From Martelella sp. HB161492 (GTDB taxonomy: Bacteria > Pseudomonadota > Alphaproteobacteria > Rhizobiales > Rhizobiaceae), in the NCBI RefSeq assembly GCF_013184775.1, contig NZ_JAATVV010000011.1, positions 62,001 to 126,000 on the forward strand: 64,000 nt of DNA, in the 5' to 3' direction. This document shows, one piece after another, positions 8,873-18,462 of this stretch. The notes under the pieces are model-generated. The model was not told the DNA's origin. It made no database searches and saw only the letters and a list, made by a program, of their open reading frames with translations. Numbering within the stretch: the stretch's first letter is position 1; every line of letters begins with the position of its first letter. A program made the position numbers and the translations under genes.

Positions 8873-9853
8873 ATGCGCATCGCCGTTATCGGCGCCGCCG
8901 GCATGATCGGCCACGCGCTCACCCGCGAACTACTGACGGCAGGCCGAATCAAAGATCAGGTGATCGATCAACTGATTCTCTGCGATATCCGCCCGCCGGA
9001 GCCCGGATTTGACGACGGACGGGTCACGCAGGTGCTCGGCGATGCCGCAGACAGTCGCATTGTCGAGACCGTGCTGGCCTCACGCCCGGAGATGATTTTC
9101 CACGTTGCCGCCACCGCCATGGGACAGGCTGACCGTGACTTCGCGATCGGCTATCACATCAATTTCGACACGGTGCGCGCGCTTGCCGAAGGCCTCAGAA
9201 AGGCGGGCAGCAGCTATTGCCCGCGGCTGGTCCACGCATCCTCGATCGGCGTGTACGGCGCGCCCTTTCCGGCTCTGATCGAGGACGATACCATGCCGCG
9301 TCCCGACAGCTCCTATGGGGCGCAAAAGCTGATGAGCGAGACCCTGATTGCCGACTATTCGCGCATGGGGTTTCTCGATGGAATCTGCCTCCGGTTGCCG
9401 ACAATCGCCGTCCGCCCCGGCGAAGCAACACATGGCAATTCAGGCTTCTTCTCCAACATCATAAGGGAACCTCTTCATAATCGACATGCGGTTCTTCCTG
9501 CCTCCGATGACGTGCGCCACTGGCTGGCCTCGCCGAAAACGGCTCTCGCCCAGCTGATCCATGCCGCAGCGCTTCCAGCCCCGGCCCTGACGGCGTGCCG
9601 CGCCCTCACAATGCCCGGAGTTTCGGTGACGGTCGGCGCGCTGCTGGAGGCGCTCGGCGCGGTGGCCGGCGAACACGGCGTGTCGCTGGTAAAACGTCAG
9701 ACCCCTCCTTCTTATGAGGCGCGCGACTTCCCGCAGCGCTTTGCCGCCGGCCGGGCTCGGGCGCTCGGATTTCCGCTTTTCGAGCGCACCGCATCCGATC
9801 TCGTTCAGGACTATATCGCGACACACGATGTCAGCCAAAACCCTGACAGATAG
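8873..9853 (+). CDS. NAD-dependent epimerase/dehydratase family, D-erythronate dehydrogenase-like
   Basis: This extended short-chain dehydrogenase (326 residues) has the NAD-binding motif GAAGMIG at residues 7-13. The catalytic Tyr and Lys are in SSYGAQKLMSE (Y-x3-K, about 144-148), with an upstream Ser in HASSIGVYG. The C-terminal half, with RLPTIAVRPG, a GFFSNIIREPL segment and PGVSVTVGALLEAL, matches the DenD (D-erythronate 4-dehydrogenase) branch. AAGGAGAA lies 5 nt before the ATG. It follows the aminohydrolase gene by 57 bp and is probably co-transcribed. It may oxidise a four- or five-carbon sugar acid derived from the pentose part of the substrate; this is inference. Confidence 0.85.
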   Translation: MRIAVIGAAGMIGHALTRELLTAGRIKDQVIDQLILCDIRPPEPGFDDGRVTQVLGDAADSRIVETVLASRPEMIFHVAATAMGQADRDFAIGYHINFDTVRALAEGLRKAGSSYCPRLVHASSIGVYGAPFPALIEDDTMPRPDSSYGAQKLMSETLIADYSRMGFLDGICLRLPTIAVRPGEATHGNSGFFSNIIREPLHNRHAVLPASDDVRHWLASPKTALAQLIHAAALPAPALTACRALTMPGVSVTVGALLEALGAVAGEHGVSLVKRQTPPSYEARDFPQRFAAGRARALGFPLFERTASDLVQDYIATHDVSQNPDR

Positions 9854-9878
9854 ATACTTTTTCACCGGATCGCTTGCA

Positions 9879-9893
9879 GAACACATAAGGAAC
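9879..9893 (+). promoter_or_regulatory. SOS box (LexA operator) upstream of lexA
   Basis: GAACACATAAGGAAC is an exact GAAC-N7-GAAC direct repeat, the operator recognised by alphaproteobacterial LexA. It lies 47 bp before the lexA start, consistent with autorepression. Confidence 0.88.
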
Positions 9894-9904
9894 AGATATA
9901 GTCC

Positions 9905-9919
9905 GTTCCGTATTTGTTT
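9905..9919 (+). promoter_or_regulatory. Second, imperfect LexA operator upstream of lexA
   Basis: GTTCCGTATTTGTTT is GTTC-N7-GTTT, one mismatch from the reverse form of the alphaproteobacterial SOS box. It starts 12 bp after the perfect box and ends 21 bp before the lexA ATG, so it could give cooperative or graded repression. Confidence 0.55.
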
Positions 9920-9939
9920 CGAATTGGTGGTGACCACAA

Positions 9940-10650
9940 ATGCTGACGCGCAAGCAACAGGAACTGCTTTTATTCATCCATGAACGGATGAAAGAGACGG
10001 GGATCCCTCCGTCCTTCGACGAGATGAAGGAAGCCCTTGATCTTGCCTCCAAGTCGGGCATCCATCGCCTTATCACAGCGCTGGAGGAACGTGGCTTTAT
10101 CAGACGCCTGCCCAACCGGGCGCGGGCACTGGAAATCCTGCGCATGCCGGAGAGCTATGTTGCCAGCCAGCAGCCCCGTCGCGGCTTTTCACCCAGCGTG
10201 ATCGAAGGCAGCCTCGGCAAAAAGACAGAAAAGCCGGAGGTCAAGGCAGCATCCGTTCCTGAGAATGTGGCTCAGGTGCCGATCATGGGACGGATCGCCG
10301 CCGGTGTGCCGATCTCGGCCATTCAGGAAAATACGCATGATATCGCCGTGCCGGCGGAAATGCTCGGTACGGGCGAACATTATGCGCTGGAGGTTCAGGG
10401 CGATTCGATGATCGAAGCCGGCATTTTCGACGGTGATACGGTCATCATCCGCAATGTGAACTCTGCCACGCCCGGCGACATTGTCGTTGCCCTCGTCAAT
10501 GACGAGGAAGCGACCCTGAAGCGGTTCCGCCGCAAGGGGGCTTCCATTGCGCTGGAGGCGGCCAATCCGGCCTATGAGACCCGGATTTTCGCCGCCGATC
10601 AGGTCAAGGTGCAGGGCAAACTTGTCGGGCTTATCCGGCGCTACCACTGA
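9940..10650 (+). CDS. lexA: LexA repressor, SOS response master regulator
   Basis: The 236-residue protein has an N-terminal winged helix DNA-binding domain (residues 1-65, starting [10 protein letters not shown]) and a C-terminal S24 peptidase domain. The self-cleavage bond is Ala121-Gly122 in GRIAAGVPI. The catalytic dyad is Ser156 in GDSM and Lys194 in ATLKRF. A linker of about 30 residues is longer than in E. coli LexA, as usual in rhizobia. RecA filaments on single-stranded DNA stimulate cleavage and so derepress DNA-repair genes. Two SOS boxes upstream indicate autoregulation. Its last 20 bp overlap the convergent comEC gene. Confidence 0.98.
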   Translation: MLTRKQQELLLFIHERMKETGIPPSFDEMKEALDLASKSGIHRLITALEERGFIRRLPNRARALEILRMPESYVASQQPRRGFSPSVIEGSLGKKTEKPEVKAASVPENVAQVPIMGRIAAGVPISAIQENTHDIAVPAEMLGTGEHYALEVQGDSMIEAGIFDGDTVIIRNVNSATPGDIVVALVNDEEATLKRFRRKGASIALEAANPAYETRIFAADQVKVQGKLVGLIRRYH

Positions 10651-13291
10651 AGCTGACATCGGCAGGGAGTGGTGATGGCGTCGCAAAGGACCGCGAATGC
10701 CAGTCATAGAGACGGTGCTGCTGCCATGCACGGGTGATATTGCTGATCGCGGGCGTCACGGAAAAGCGAATGCAGCCGGATCGCTGCAGGCTGGATTTGC
10801 CCCCGTCGCAGCTGAAACTGTTGCCTGTCTTGCGGTCATCGCCGAAGGGTCGTTCCGAATAGGCATTCCGGTCGGTGGCTCCTTGTGCATCAATGCTTCG
10901 CGGTTTGGCGCCTGCAGGATCGGGCGCCGCGGCCTTAGTCGTCTGCAATGCCGCGGAGACGGAATTGGCTTTCGGCGCGACGCGATCGAGACGCAGAGCA
11001 CCGGCCTGGCGCAGCAATGACGGCGTGACGAGAAAGCTGCCCGAACGGCAGCGGTCAAATCCGGGATTGCGGGTTGTGATGATGATCTCGGCGTGATCGC
11101 AGGCCGTCTGGGCATAGGCTTTATGACCCGTAATTACAGCAACGGCCGGGCCGTCGGGCGTGACGGCGATACACCATGTCTTGTCGCGGCAGACGAAGCG
11201 GCCGATGGTTCTGCGCGCCTCATTGAGGGTTTCATCCATCTCGCGTCCGGCGGCGGCAAACTGGTCGGCGGCAAGCGGCGCGTCGGCATCGGGAACGGCC
11301 GTCTCGGCCTTGGTTGTGAGCGGGTCGACCGCCTTTTTCAGCCGCAGCGCCTGCTGCCATTGGTCATAGATGAAGGATGGCGGGCGGCTGCGGCTGAGGC
11401 TCGGTACCCGATCCGAGACAATCGCGACCAGACTGGCATTCTCTGCGATCAGAATGGCGGTCTGATCGGGTGGGCGCGTCAATACGAACAGCAGCATTGA
11501 TGCTGCGATTGGCAGCAGCCCAAGCCAGCGCAATCTGGTCTTGAGGAAGACCGCGATGACAAAGCCGGCGCTGAACAACAGCAGAAAGCCCCGTGGCGGC
11601 TGCCCGGTATTGATCATTCCACCCAGCGCGTCGACATGCCGGGCGATGGAAATCACGACGTCAAGCCCCTTGCCCATCAGGATGAGGAAGGGCGCATCGA
11701 GGCCAAAGGGCATGGTAAGCATTGCCATCAGCCCGGCCGGCATGACGATCAGCGTGATGACCGGCATCGCCAGCAGATTTCCGAGCAGACCATAGGGTGC
11801 CGCGCGGTGAAAGTGCTCAAGCGCATAGGGAGCAGTCGACACACCGCCGATCAGGGATGTCAGCATGATGCCGCCCAGAAATGCGATCGGCAGCTGGACA
11901 TAGGCCGGAAGTCTTGCCAGCCCCTCCCCGCGTTCCGCCGTGCGGCCGACCCAGAGGCCGTAACCGGAAATCAAGGCTGCGGTTGCGGCAAACGACATTT
12001 GCAGGCTTGGCCCCAGCACTTCGGAAGGCCAGAAGAAAAGGACGATGATCGCCGCCACGGCAACATTGCGCAGGCTGAGCGCCGCGCGATCGAAGATCGC
12101 CGCGATCAGCATGATGGCCAGCATGATGAAGGCACGGCGGGCAGAGACCTGCATGCCCGATATCGCCAGATAGAGGGACGCCGTGCACAAGGCACCGCCA
12201 GCCGCGATCTTCTTGGTGGCGACGGCTTCGGCGAAGCGCGGAAATAGCGCAAAGCCGATCCTGAGACTGGCGAAGAATATGCCGGCAGCCAAAGCCATGT
12301 GCAGACCGGATATCGCGATCACATGTGCAAGCCCGGCATTGCGCAGCGCATTCAGTGTCGTGTCGGCCATGCCGCGCCGTTCGCCGATGATGATCGCATT
12401 GGCGAAAGCCCCTGATTCGCCGGGTAGAACCGCTCGAACGCGTTCGCCGATGGCATCACGCAATTGTTCGATCGCCAGCGCCATCCGCCGCGCTAATCCA
12501 TCGGTTGCAGCAATATCATGGGCAAGCTGCGGCGGCCCATAGAAGAAACCGATGGCACCGATGCCGTCAAAATAGGACAGGAAGGCGAAATCGACGAGCC
12601 CGGGCAAAGCCGGCCCCGAAGGCGGCGACAGCCGCGCCGTGCCGCTGATGACACTGCCGACAGCAAAGCCTGCCGCATCGCCGCCCCGCGCCACCAGCGT
12701 GAGGCGTTCGGGCGGCCGCTGAATGACAGGATCATCCGTCTTGAGCAACTGGATCTGATAGCGCCAGCTCGTCTCTCCCGTTCGCTCGCGCGCTTCGATC
12801 TGACCGGTGACATGGGTCGTGACCGTTGAATCGAGCACGGTCGTTGATCGGCGTGCCGTTTCGAGCTGAGCCAGCAAGCCGCCCGCCAGAAACAGCGCCA
12901 CGGCCGCGGCGGCAAAGGCCAGAGCACGTCGGGAATAGCGCAGACTCACCGCGGCCAATGCCGACAGCAATGTCAGCAGGATGAGACTGATGAGCCCGGG
13001 CGAGAAAGGCCGTGCCAGCCACCACGCAGCGCCAGCGCCGATGAAAACCGGCGAAAACAGGAAGGCGCGGCCATGGGCGCTTTCGTCAGCCAGTGATGAC
13101 GCGACGAAACGACGCGCTCTGGCAATCTGGCGCAAGAAAATATCTGAGAAAAGCGGCCTCTGGCGCAATGGATGATGGGGCAGCTGCTGGCTCTCCGAGG
13201 CAGCCTCCGTACGGTTCCCCCCGCGATTTTCGCCCCCATTTGCCGGGCGTTCCCACGTCAGATCGCTCAGCCAGGCATCACGTTCATCCAT
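10631..13291 (-). CDS. comEC: ComEC/Rec2-family DNA-uptake channel protein
   Basis: An 886-residue multi-pass inner-membrane protein. An N-terminal DUF4131/OB region is followed by the Competence domain, which contains the family hallmark [15 protein letters not shown], with about ten membrane segments from about residue 320 to 640. The C-terminal third aligns in position with the metallo-beta-lactamase-like domain of ComEC. I see no HxHxDH zinc motif there, so any nuclease function appears lost or diverged, as in several rhizobial relatives. Family role: transport of single-stranded DNA across the inner membrane. The start ATG at 13291 has only a weak Shine-Dalgarno. The gene is convergent and overlapping with lexA and divergent from gltA. 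Confidence 0.9.
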   Translation of the reverse strand: MDERDAWLSDLTWERPANGGENRGGNRTEAASESQQLPHHPLRQRPLFSDIFLRQIARARRFVASSLADESAHGRAFLFSPVFIGAGAAWWLARPFSPGLISLILLTLLSALAAVSLRYSRRALAFAAAAVALFLAGGLLAQLETARRSTTVLDSTVTTHVTGQIEARERTGETSWRYQIQLLKTDDPVIQRPPERLTLVARGGDAAGFAVGSVISGTARLSPPSGPALPGLVDFAFLSYFDGIGAIGFFYGPPQLAHDIAATDGLARRMALAIEQLRDAIGERVRAVLPGESGAFANAIIIGERRGMADTTLNALRNAGLAHVIAISGLHMALAAGIFFASLRIGFALFPRFAEAVATKKIAAGGALCTASLYLAISGMQVSARRAFIMLAIMLIAAIFDRAALSLRNVAVAAIIVLFFWPSEVLGPSLQMSFAATAALISGYGLWVGRTAERGEGLARLPAYVQLPIAFLGGIMLTSLIGGVSTAPYALEHFHRAAPYGLLGNLLAMPVITLIVMPAGLMAMLTMPFGLDAPFLILMGKGLDVVISIARHVDALGGMINTGQPPRGFLLLFSAGFVIAVFLKTRLRWLGLLPIAASMLLFVLTRPPDQTAILIAENASLVAIVSDRVPSLSRSRPPSFIYDQWQQALRLKKAVDPLTTKAETAVPDADAPLAADQFAAAGREMDETLNEARRTIGRFVCRDKTWCIAVTPDGPAVAVITGHKAYAQTACDHAEIIITTRNPGFDRCRSGSFLVTPSLLRQAGALRLDRVAPKANSVSAALQTTKAAAPDPAGAKPRSIDAQGATDRNAYSERPFGDDRKTGNSFSCDGGKSSLQRSGCIRFSVTPAISNITRAWQQHRLYDWHSRSFATPSPLPADVSFSGSAG

Positions 13292-13548
13292 AGCGCGTAC
13301 CCATCACATGTTTCAACGCTGCATCGTGACGCGTCAATCGGGCTTTTGCAATCGTTGCAGATGGCGCCCTTGATAAAAATCCTCTTTTCAGACCGGCAAA
13401 AAACTTGCTAAACGCAACTATCAAAGATCAATTGCGCTGCTTTATCGCCCTTTGGGTGGCTTGGCAGCGTCCTCTCGATCAGATAGCTAGTTATTATAAT
13501 CCATGAATATTCAGCAGGCGCTGTCAGCCTGCCAGTTTGGAGGATAGT

Positions 13549-14835
13549 ATGACGGAAACGAACACGCTGAAGCTCGCCGACAAGGATCTCGAGCTCACGG
13601 TAGAATCCGGCACGTTCGGCCCCAAGGTCATCGACATCAACGCGCTGTACAAAGAAACGGGCATGTTTACCTATGACCCGGGTTTCACCTCGACGGCGTC
13701 GTGCAAATCGAAGATCACCTATATCGATGGTGACGAAGGAATCCTGCTGCATCGCGGTTATCCGATCGAGCAGCTGGCCGAAGATGCCGACTTCCTGGAA
13801 GTCTGCTACCTGCTGCTTTACGGTGAACTCCCCACCGCAACGCAGAAGAAGGATTTCGACTTCCGCATTACCCATCACACGATGATCCATGAGCAGATGA
13901 CGCGTCTGTTCTCCGGCTTCCGTCGTGATGCACACCCGATGGCCATCATCTGCGGCGCTGTTGGCGTCATGTCGGCCTTCTACCACGACTCGATCGACAT
14001 CTCCGATCCGCGCAAGCGCATGATTGCCAGCATGCGCATCGTCGCAAAGATCCCGACGATCGCCGCGATGGCGTACAAATATTCGGTTGGCGAGCCCTTC
14101 ATCTACCCGCGCAATGATCTCGATTACGCTGCCAACTTCCTGCATATGTGCTTTGCCACGCCGTGCGAGGAATACAAGGTCAATCCGGTTCTGGCCCGCG
14201 CGCTCGACCGCATCTTCATTCTCCACGCCGATCACGAGCAGAACGCCTCGACCTCGACCGTCCGTCTGGCCGGTTCGTCGGGCGCGAACCCGTTCGCCTG
14301 CATTGCAGCCGGTATTGCCTGCCTGTGGGGTCCGGCGCATGGCGGCGCCAACGAAGCAGCCCTCAACATGCTGCAGGAAATCGGCTCGGTTGACCGTATT
14401 CCGGAATTCATCGCCCGCGCCAAGGATCGCAATGATCCCTTCCGCCTGATGGGCTTTGGCCACCGCGTCTACAAGAACTATGACCCGCGCGCCAAGATCA
14501 TGCAGAAGACCTGCCATGAAGTGCTGACCACGCTCGGCATCAAGGATGATCCGCTGCTCGACGTCGCGATGGAACTCGAAAAGATCGCTCTGACCGATCC
14601 CTATTTCATCGAGAAGAAGCTCTACCCGAACATCGACTTCTATTCCGGCATCACGCTGAAGGCGCTGGGCTTCCCCACGACCATGTTCACCGTTCTCTTC
14701 GCTCTGGCCCGTACCGTTGGCTGGATCGCCCAGTGGAGCGAAATGATCGAAGATCCGGAACAGCGTATCGGCCGTCCGCGCCAGCTTTACACCGGTGCTC
14801 CGAAGCGCGATTTCGTTCCGATCAGCGAACGTTGA
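13549..14835 (+). CDS. gltA: Citrate synthase (type II)
   Basis: The 428-residue enzyme condenses acetyl-CoA and oxaloacetate to citrate, opening the TCA cycle. The start at 13549 is fixed by GGAGG 5 nt upstream. The hexameric gram-negative form is recognised by its N-terminal beta domain and by the conserved active-site segments [24 protein letters not shown] and [14 protein letters not shown]. These provide the two catalytic His, and the Asp lies further on near [10 protein letters not shown] strong intrinsic terminator follows at 14853-14882, so it is a monocistronic gene. Confidence 0.98.
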   Translation: MTETNTLKLADKDLELTVESGTFGPKVIDINALYKETGMFTYDPGFTSTASCKSKITYIDGDEGILLHRGYPIEQLAEDADFLEVCYLLLYGELPTATQKKDFDFRITHHTMIHEQMTRLFSGFRRDAHPMAIICGAVGVMSAFYHDSIDISDPRKRMIASMRIVAKIPTIAAMAYKYSVGEPFIYPRNDLDYAANFLHMCFATPCEEYKVNPVLARALDRIFILHADHEQNASTSTVRLAGSSGANPFACIAAGIACLWGPAHGGANEAALNMLQEIGSVDRIPEFIARAKDRNDPFRLMGFGHRVYKNYDPRAKIMQKTCHEVLTTLGIKDDPLLDVAMELEKIALTDPYFIEKKLYPNIDFYSGITLKALGFPTTMFTVLFALARTVGWIAQWSEMIEDPEQRIGRPRQLYTGAPKRDFVPISER

Positions 14836-14852
14836 TCAGAACCGCATTCTTG

Positions 14853-14882
14853 AAAAAGGCCGGCGCCATGCCGGCCTTTTTT
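14853..14882 (+). terminator. Rho-independent terminator of gltA
   Basis: A perfect 7-bp stem GGCCGGC/GCCGGCC with loop GCCAT, extended by A-T pairs and ending in six T, lies 18 nt after the gltA stop codon. Confidence 0.92.
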
Positions 14883-14931
14883 GTTTGTGTCCGGCCCGAC
14901 GAAACGAACTGAGCCAGCAGAAACGCGATAC

Positions 14932-14964
14932 AAAAAACCCGCCGGAGCAAACCGGCGGGTTTTT
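14932..14964 (-). terminator. Rho-independent terminator of the IalB-family gene (bidirectional shape)
   Basis: Stem CCCGCCGG (14938-14945) pairs with CCGGCGGG (14952-14959) with loop AGCAAA. It is flanked by six A on the left and five T on the right, so it reads as a terminator on both strands. It lies 33 nt past the stop of the minus-strand gene. Confidence 0.88.
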
Positions 14965-14996
14965 CGCAACCGCTGATGCGGTCAAAATTGCTGGCC

Positions 14997-15671
14997 TTAA
15001 TTGCCGGTCGTTGCCGGAGCGGCCGAACCGGTCGCGCTCTGCTGGGCCTGCTCAATCTTCTTGCGACGATCATCGGCCATCTTCTTGACCGATTCGTCGA
15101 GATTGCGCTGGCTCTCGACCAGATCAGGCTGGCTGATCGGATCGCCGTCATTGGCAGCGGTGAAACCGCTCAGCGTGACTTCCACCGGATTGGGCTGCCC
15201 GCGGAAATTGACAGATGTGAAGGTAACCTTGCCGCCCTTTTTCAACGCATTGACGAGATCGTCCGTCAGCTGCGCATGTGCAACGCACTTGTCGCTGGTG
15301 CAGATGGCATAGGGAAGCGTGACCGGCTTGTTGTTGTCGATCTGCATGGCAATGCCGGCCGGAATGGCGCGGAACGTCGGAACCGTGACTTCCAGGATGC
15401 GCTGATTCTGTGCGCCCGTCGCTGTGATGAGGCCAACGGCCGTCAGAATCTGACCATTGTCAGCGCGTGCAATGTTCTGGACAACGCAGACATTGACATC
15501 GCCAGCCGGGTTGCAGGTCTTGAACCAGCCCCGAGCCGGAGCGCCGCCCTGTGCAGCAGCCGGGGCCGGAGCCGCCTGCTGTTCCTGAGCCGAAGCCCCC
15601 GTCGCAGCCAAACCGGCAATCGCGAAAACGCAAAGCGCGACATGCTTCATTTTATTGGCTCGTGAAAGCAT
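14997..15671 (-). CDS. Invasion-associated locus B (IalB) family exported protein
   Basis: The protein has 224 residues with a Sec signal peptide (Arg/Lys-containing N-terminus, hydrophobic core, cleavage near GASA-QE at about residue 29). The start at 15671 has AGGAG about 9 nt upstream. An Ala/Pro/Gln-rich linker precedes the IalB domain, marked by GWFKTC and by PYAICTSDKCVAHAQL, with the paired cysteines typical of this periplasmic family. The C-terminus after about residue 170 is charged and probably extended. In Bartonella, IalB assists erythrocyte entry; in free-living rhizobia the family is common and its role is unknown. A terminator follows at 14932-14964. Confidence 0.9.
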   Translation of the reverse strand: MLSRANKMKHVALCVFAIAGLAATGASAQEQQAAPAPAAAQGGAPARGWFKTCNPAGDVNVCVVQNIARADNGQILTAVGLITATGAQNQRILEVTVPTFRAIPAGIAMQIDNNKPVTLPYAICTSDKCVAHAQLTDDLVNALKKGGKVTFTSVNFRGQPNPVEVTLSGFTAANDGDPISQPDLVESQRNLDESVKKMADDRRKKIEQAQQSATGSAAPATTGN

Positions 15672-15909
15672 GAAAATTCTCTCCTAGTCTTCTGCAATCA
15701 GATCAATTTGATTTGACCATGACGTGGCATTGTTACCGAATTGCGGCAACCTTCGCCGCAAAGTCACTCTCTGATAGCCTTGGATATCACACAGAGAAAG
15801 CCCCGATCGCAGAAAAATGCGCGTTAAAGCGGAAAATGCGTTTGATATTTCCGTCCTGCAGATCGTCATGATACGCTTGCGAATGTCATTATTAATACAA
15901 GGTGAATCG

Positions 15910-17727
15910 ATGCGTCCCGGTGTTCCGCTGATTCTGGCCCTCCTGCTTTCTAGCCCGGCACTTGCCGATCCGCTTTATGGCATCGCCATGCATGGCGATC
16001 CTGCCCTGCCTGCCGATTTCCAGCATTTTCCATACGTCAATCCGGACGTCAAAAAGGGCGGTGAAATCACCTATGGTGTCATCGGCTCGTTCGACAGCCT
16101 CAATCCCTTCGTCATCAAGGGCATGCGGTCTTCAGCGCGCGGAACGTGGGAAGAACAGTTCGGCCATCTCATCTATGAGCCGCTGATGGAGCGCTCGCGC
16201 GACGAACCCTTCACGCTTTACGGTCTTCTGGCCGAATCGGTCGAATGGGATGAAGCGCGAAGCTATATCCAGTTCAACCTCAACCCGGACGCCAAGTGGT
16301 CCGATGGCCAGCCCGTGACACCGGAAGACGTCATGTTCACCTTCAAGCTTCTGGCGGAGAAGGGCCGCCCGCCCTATTCCAACCGGCTGAAACTGGTCGA
16401 CAAGATGGAAAAGGTCGGCGCGCATTCGGTGAAATTCACCTTCAACGAGAATGCCAACCGCGAGACGCCGCTGATCTTCGCGCTGATGCCGGTCTTTCCC
16501 GAACATGCGACCAATGCCGACACGTTCGATACGGATACGATGGCGATGCCCGTCGGCTCCGGGCCCTATCTCATCGACAAGATCGAGCCCGGTCAGCGCA
16601 TCGTCTACAAGCGTAATCCGGATTACTGGGGCAAGGATCTGCCGTCCAAGGTTGGTGTCGACAACTACGACAAGATTACGGTCGATTATTACCTTCAGGA
16701 TTCCTCGCTGTTCGAGGCCTTCAAGAAGGGTGATGTCGATGTCTATCTCGAATCAGATACGAGCCATTGGGATCGCGCCTATGATTTCCCCGCCGTCAGC
16801 GACGGCAAGGTGGTCAAGGATGTGTTTCACCCCAGGACACCAACCGGCATGATGGGTTTCGTCTTCAATACGCGGCGGCCGATTTTCGCTGACGAGAGGG
16901 TGCGTGAGGCGCTCTCGGACGTGTTCGATTTCGAATGGGTGAACAAGACGCTGTTCAGCAATGCCTATCAGCGCACCGAAAGCTTCTGGCAGAATTCCAG
17001 CCTCGGCGCCTATGGCAACAAGGCCAGCGATCATGAGATCGCGCTTCTGGGCGATGCCGCCAAGACCATGGACCCTGCTTTGCTCGACGGCACCTATGCC
17101 ATGCCGGTGACCGATGGCTCGGGCGCTGACCGCAAGGTGCTGGGTGCGGCGGTGAAGGAACTGGCTGCCGCCGGTTACACGATCCAGAACGGCAAGATGA
17201 TCGGTCCGGACGGCAAACCGCTTTCCTTCGAGATCATGACCACCAACGAGCTGACGGAAAAACTGGCTCTCGCCTATCAGCACTCACTCAATCTGATTGG
17301 CGTCAATCTCGATATCCGCACGGTCGATGACGCGCAGTATCAAAAGCGGCTGAACACATTCGACTACGACATGGTCGTTCTGGCAGCCCCGGGATTTTAT
17401 TACACATCATCCCTGTCTCCGGGGTCGGAACAGATCTATCGCTGGTCCTCGCAGTCGCGCGATATGGAAGGGTCCTTCAATTTCGCCGGCGTTGACAGCC
17501 CCGATGTCGACCATCTGATTGACTCGATGGTGCAAGCCAAATCAACGGAAGATTTCGAGGATTCCGTTCGGGGCCTCGATCGGTTGCTGGTAGCCGGCCA
17601 TTATGTTCTGCCGCTCTATCACGATGATGGCCAGCGGGTCGCACGCTGGGCGGATATCGAGCATCCCGAAGAAACGCCGATTTACGGTTTCCAACTGCCG
17701 ACCTGGTGGGATAAGACCGCGCAGTAA
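15910..17727 (+). CDS. Extracellular solute-binding protein family 5 (YejA-like peptide/microcin-C type)
   Basis: This 605-residue periplasmic protein has a short signal peptide (cleavage after ALA, about residue 18, before DPLYG). The start at 15910 is chosen over an upstream ATG at 15817 because it begins the signal sequence and has AAGGTG 7 nt before it. Family features are the early GGEITYGVIGSFDSLNPF segment, AKWSDGQPVTPEDVMFTFKLL (about 135-155) and VGSGPYLI. The N-terminal HGDPALPADFQHFPYVNP pattern is that of YejA/McaA proteins, which bind oligopeptides or microcin C. No permease or ATPase genes adjoin it, so it must serve a transporter encoded elsewhere. Confidence 0.88.
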   Translation: MRPGVPLILALLLSSPALADPLYGIAMHGDPALPADFQHFPYVNPDVKKGGEITYGVIGSFDSLNPFVIKGMRSSARGTWEEQFGHLIYEPLMERSRDEPFTLYGLLAESVEWDEARSYIQFNLNPDAKWSDGQPVTPEDVMFTFKLLAEKGRPPYSNRLKLVDKMEKVGAHSVKFTFNENANRETPLIFALMPVFPEHATNADTFDTDTMAMPVGSGPYLIDKIEPGQRIVYKRNPDYWGKDLPSKVGVDNYDKITVDYYLQDSSLFEAFKKGDVDVYLESDTSHWDRAYDFPAVSDGKVVKDVFHPRTPTGMMGFVFNTRRPIFADERVREALSDVFDFEWVNKTLFSNAYQRTESFWQNSSLGAYGNKASDHEIALLGDAAKTMDPALLDGTYAMPVTDGSGADRKVLGAAVKELAAAGYTIQNGKMIGPDGKPLSFEIMTTNELTEKLALAYQHSLNLIGVNLDIRTVDDAQYQKRLNTFDYDMVVLAAPGFYYTSSLSPGSEQIYRWSSQSRDMEGSFNFAGVDSPDVDHLIDSMVQAKSTEDFEDSVRGLDRLLVAGHYVLPLYHDDGQRVARWADIEHPEETPIYGFQLPTWWDKTAQ

Positions 17728-17789
17728 TGTGCTGCCCCGCGTGGCGGCAGACGACCGTCTGTCGCCGCGCCCGAACAGAAAGGAACGGC

Positions 17790-18434
17790 ATGAAAACCGT
17801 CACCGTTGACGCCATTATCGATGTCGTCTGCCCTTGGTGCTATCTGGGCAAGGCCCGCCTCGACAATGCGATCCGTTCGCTCGGCGATGAAGCTGAGGTT
17901 GTTGTGCAGTGGCGCCCTTTCGAGCTTGATCCCACCGTGCCGAAAGAAGGCGTCGACAATCAGGCGATGCTGGCGGAAAAACTCGGCTCGGCCGAGCGCC
18001 GCGACGAGATGCATGCCCAGCTGACCGAGATGGGCAAGGCCGAGGGCATTGAATTCCACTTCGAGCGTATCTTGATCCGGCCGAACACCTTCGACGCGCA
18101 TCGTCTGTTGCTCTGGGCCCATACCGAAAGCATCACGCTGCAGAATGATGTGATCGACCGGCTCTATCGTGCCAATTTCACCGAAGGCCGCAATATTGGC
18201 GACCACGGCGTGCTGGCGGATATTGCCGCCGAAGCAGGCATGGACCGTGAACTGGTGATGCGGCTGCTGGCCAGCGATTCGGATGTCGATATGGTCCGCC
18301 ACGAGATCGACAACGCCAACGAGATGGGCGTCACCGGCGTGCCTTTCTTCGTCTTTGACGGACGTTTCGCCGCAAATGGTGCCCAGCCCGTCGAGGTCTT
18401 CAAGGATGTGCTCGGCCAGCTGGCCGCTGCCTGA
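17790..18434 (+). CDS. DsbA-family oxidoreductase, FrnE-like
   Basis: The 214-residue cytoplasmic protein has a thioredoxin fold. Its CPWC redox motif sits at the very N-terminus (DVVCPWCYLG, about residues 10-19), and the substrate cis-Pro lies in the MGVTGVPFFVFDGRF segment near the C-terminus. The start at 17790 has AAAGGAA 5 nt upstream. No signal peptide is present. FrnE-type proteins catalyse disulfide exchange or glutathione-linked isomerisation and are implicated in oxidative-stress tolerance. It is 62 bp downstream of the peptide-binding protein gene and converges on mfd. Confidence 0.88.
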   Translation: MKTVTVDAIIDVVCPWCYLGKARLDNAIRSLGDEAEVVVQWRPFELDPTVPKEGVDNQAMLAEKLGSAERRDEMHAQLTEMGKAEGIEFHFERILIRPNTFDAHRLLLWAHTESITLQNDVIDRLYRANFTEGRNIGDHGVLADIAAEAGMDRELVMRLLASDSDVDMVRHEIDNANEMGVTGVPFFVFDGRFAANGAQPVEVFKDVLGQLAAA

Positions 18435-18441
18435 AGCAAAA

Positions 18442-18462
18442 GCCGGGGCGTCAGGCCCCGGC
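18442..18462. terminator. Stem-loop between convergent frnE-like gene and mfd
   Basis: GCCGGGGC (18442-18449) pairs with GCCCCGGC (18455-18462) around a 5-nt loop. It spans the mfd stop codon and the end of the plus-strand gene 7 nt earlier. No T-run follows on either strand, so it is at best a weak bidirectional terminator. Confidence 0.5.
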
